Positions 21,447 through 22,156 of a stretch of 22,156 nucleotides of DNA are shown in pieces. Both the position numbers and the translations under genes were made by a program. Within the stretch, counting starts at the first letter, position 1. Each line of letters begins with the position of its first letter. The notes beneath the pieces are model-generated. The model worked only from the letters and a program-made list of their open reading frames with translations. It was not told the DNA's origin and ran no database searches. The DNA comes from a bacterium (GTDB lineage Bacteria > Patescibacteriota > Minisyncoccia > Phycocordibacterales > Phycocordibacteraceae), in NCBI GenBank assembly GCA_021817685.1, contig JAKAGD010000003.1:1-22156 (forward strand), read 5' to 3'.

Positions 21447-21596
21447 CTAACGGATGACGAAGGCTACGACAACGGCAACGACAGCGGCGATCGCCGCCAC
21501 AAGCGCGGCCTTTTTCCAATCGTACGTCCCGCCTTTCTGGTACCGCCCTACTTCAATCCCTATTGCGAATCCTATTACTGCATAAAGAATTTCCAT
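21447..21596 (-). CDS. Tiny membrane protein (49 residues)
   Basis: The frame encodes 49 residues: MEILYAVIGFAIGIEVGRYQ, a short polar loop (KGGTYDWKK) and a second hydrophobic helix (ALVAAIAAVVAVVVAFVIR). I recognise no family. It is supported by the TATTAT hexamer 6 nt before the ATG, a layout shared with neighbouring genes, and by the two-helix hairpin design. The size makes it easy to miss in annotation. Confidence 0.65.
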   Translation of the reverse strand: MEILYAVIGFAIGIEVGRYQKGGTYDWKKAALVAAIAAVVAVVVAFVIR

Positions 21597-21602
21597 AAGG
21601 AA

Positions 21603-21608
21603 ATAATA
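21603..21608 (-). promoter_or_regulatory. -10 hexamer TATTAT, 6 nt before the 49-residue ATG
   Basis: TATTAT on the minus strand followed by 6 nt and the ATG at 21596. A possible leaderless promoter. Confidence 0.5.
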
Positions 21609-21668
21609 CACCCGTTTTTAAGAACAATACCGCCGCGCATGCGCGCGTGCCTGTGCCGGTCCGCCTGG

Positions 21669-22004
21669 TCAAAAAATGTGGGCGCCTAGGGGAACCTCGG
21701 TTTTCGGCGTGAGGTAGATAGTTTCTCCCTGTTCGTTCTGGACGCCCAGGATGAGGACCTCTGATTTTTCCGGCCCCATCTGTTTGACGCCGAAATTTAC
21801 CACCGCAATGACCTGCTTCCCCATCAGGTCTTCCTTCGGATAGTTGCGGTACGCGCCGCACGAAACTTTCGTTCCGATTTCCGAACCGAAATCCACGGTG
21901 ATGCGATAGGTTGGTTTCTTCGTCTGCGCGTCTTCCACGTTTACAACCCTCCCGACTCGTATATCAAGCGCGTCAAAATGCTCAAATGAAGCGATGTCTT
22001 TCAT
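21669..22004 (-). CDS. csaA: CsaA-like tRNA-binding OB-fold protein
   Basis: This 111-residue protein is a single EMAP/tRNA-binding OB domain as in CsaA and in the C-terminal part of methionyl-tRNA synthetase. Visible are FEHFDALDIRVGRVVNVE (7-24), KPTYRITVDFG (30-40), LMGKQVIAVVNFGVKQMGPEKSEVLILG (59-86, with the conserved KSE) and a closing LTPKTEVPLGAHIF (98-111). CsaA proteins bind tRNA and have chaperone-like activity linked to protein export; the role here is inferred. TGA-TACAAT ends 6 nt before the ATG at 22004, predicting a leaderless mRNA. The symbol means CsaA-like by sequence, not proven orthology. Confidence 0.85.
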   Translation of the reverse strand: MKDIASFEHFDALDIRVGRVVNVEDAQTKKPTYRITVDFGSEIGTKVSCGAYRNYPKEDLMGKQVIAVVNFGVKQMGPEKSEVLILGVQNEQGETIYLTPKTEVPLGAHIF

Positions 22005-22010
22005 CCGGCC

Positions 22011-22016
22011 ATTGTA
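22011..22016 (-). promoter_or_regulatory. Extended -10 (TGA-TACAAT), 6 nt before the CsaA-like ATG
   Basis: TACAAT preceded by TGA on the minus strand, with 6 nt to the ATG at 22004. It lies 27 nt after the stop of the partial upstream gene. Confidence 0.55.
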
Positions 22017-22031
22017 TCAAAGCCGTGTTCG

Positions 22032-22046
22032 TAAGGTGTCACCTTA
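22032..22046. repeat. Short perfect dyad TAAGGTG-T-CACCTTA
   Basis: 7-bp arms around one base, overlapping the TAA stop of the partial gene at the right edge. It may be an operator-like dyad for the downstream CsaA-like gene, or chance. Confidence 0.35.
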
Positions 22047-22156
22047 TGGGCTTACATCGCTTTTGATCATTTTGATGATTTCGGGGAATGTTGGGACGTC
22101 AAAATGGCCGTTCTTGCTCTTATAGATGACAATGTGCGCGTGTTTCAGCTTCTTTC
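22044..22156 (-). CDS. C-terminal end of an unidentified protein (5' part beyond the window)
   Basis: Reading on the minus strand from the right edge, one frame runs for 36 residues (KKLKHAHIVIYKSKNGHFDV, then PTFPEIIKMIKSDVSP) to a TAA at 22044-22046. The alternating hydrophobic strand and helical ending look like a real protein C-terminus. There is too little sequence to assign a family. Confidence 0.5.
   Translation of the reverse strand, partial: KKLKHAHIVIYKSKNGHFDVPTFPEIIKMIKSDVSP

Overview
The window (about 57% G+C by eye, standard code with TGA used as a stop) looks like a chromosomal piece of a Patescibacteria/CPR genome, most likely a Parcubacteria-type lineage. This is inferred from gene content: very short intergenic gaps, many small membrane-anchored proteins, serine- and cysteine-rich CARDB/PKD surface proteins, a VirD4/TraG-like ATPase of the type common in these genomes, a half-size EamA protein, a reduced GIY-YIG protein and a CsaA-like tRNA-binding protein. 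No phylogenetic computation was possible. I see no rRNA, tRNA, CRISPR array or insertion sequence, and no gene-free stretch over 300 bases.

Layout. Bases 1-5147 (minus strand) hold four exported or membrane-anchored proteins in a row: a DUF5666-like anchored protein, an 818-residue cysteine-rich CARDB/PKD protein, a small anchored protein, and a second CARDB/PKD protein cut by the left edge. The two large proteins share a nearly identical 198-bp block. Upstream of them is uvrB (minus), divergent from an orphan 91-residue plus-strand gene that converges on tgt. Then, reading on the minus strand, come a VirD4/TraG-like ATPase, a charged coiled-coil partner protein, an anchored FKBP and tgt. A DedA protein diverges from the ATPase. 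A ZIP transporter, phage-holin-family protein and 69-residue membrane protein form a compact operon, followed by a DsbA-like oxidoreductase and a Nudix hydrolase. A plus-strand porin-like beta-barrel gene is next, then an anchored 391-residue protein, GIY-YIG and EamA genes, a plus-strand cold-shock-domain protein, three small minus-strand genes and a partial gene at the right edge.

The most interesting signal is in how genes are expressed rather than in one gene. At about a dozen gene starts a -10-like hexamer (TATACT, TATAAT, TATCAT, TACAAT, TATTAT) lies only 6-9 nt before the ATG, with no room for a leader or Shine-Dalgarno site, which predicts leaderless mRNAs. Three plus-strand genes (91-residue orphan, porin-like protein, cold-shock protein) instead have leaders, purine-rich Shine-Dalgarno sites and U-tract terminators. 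So two expression classes seem to be interleaved.

Other points: a Tgt in which the three zinc-binding cysteines are replaced although the catalytic residues remain; a predicted outer-membrane-type beta-barrel in a lineage thought to lack an outer membrane; and signs of recent recombination between tandem surface-protein genes.
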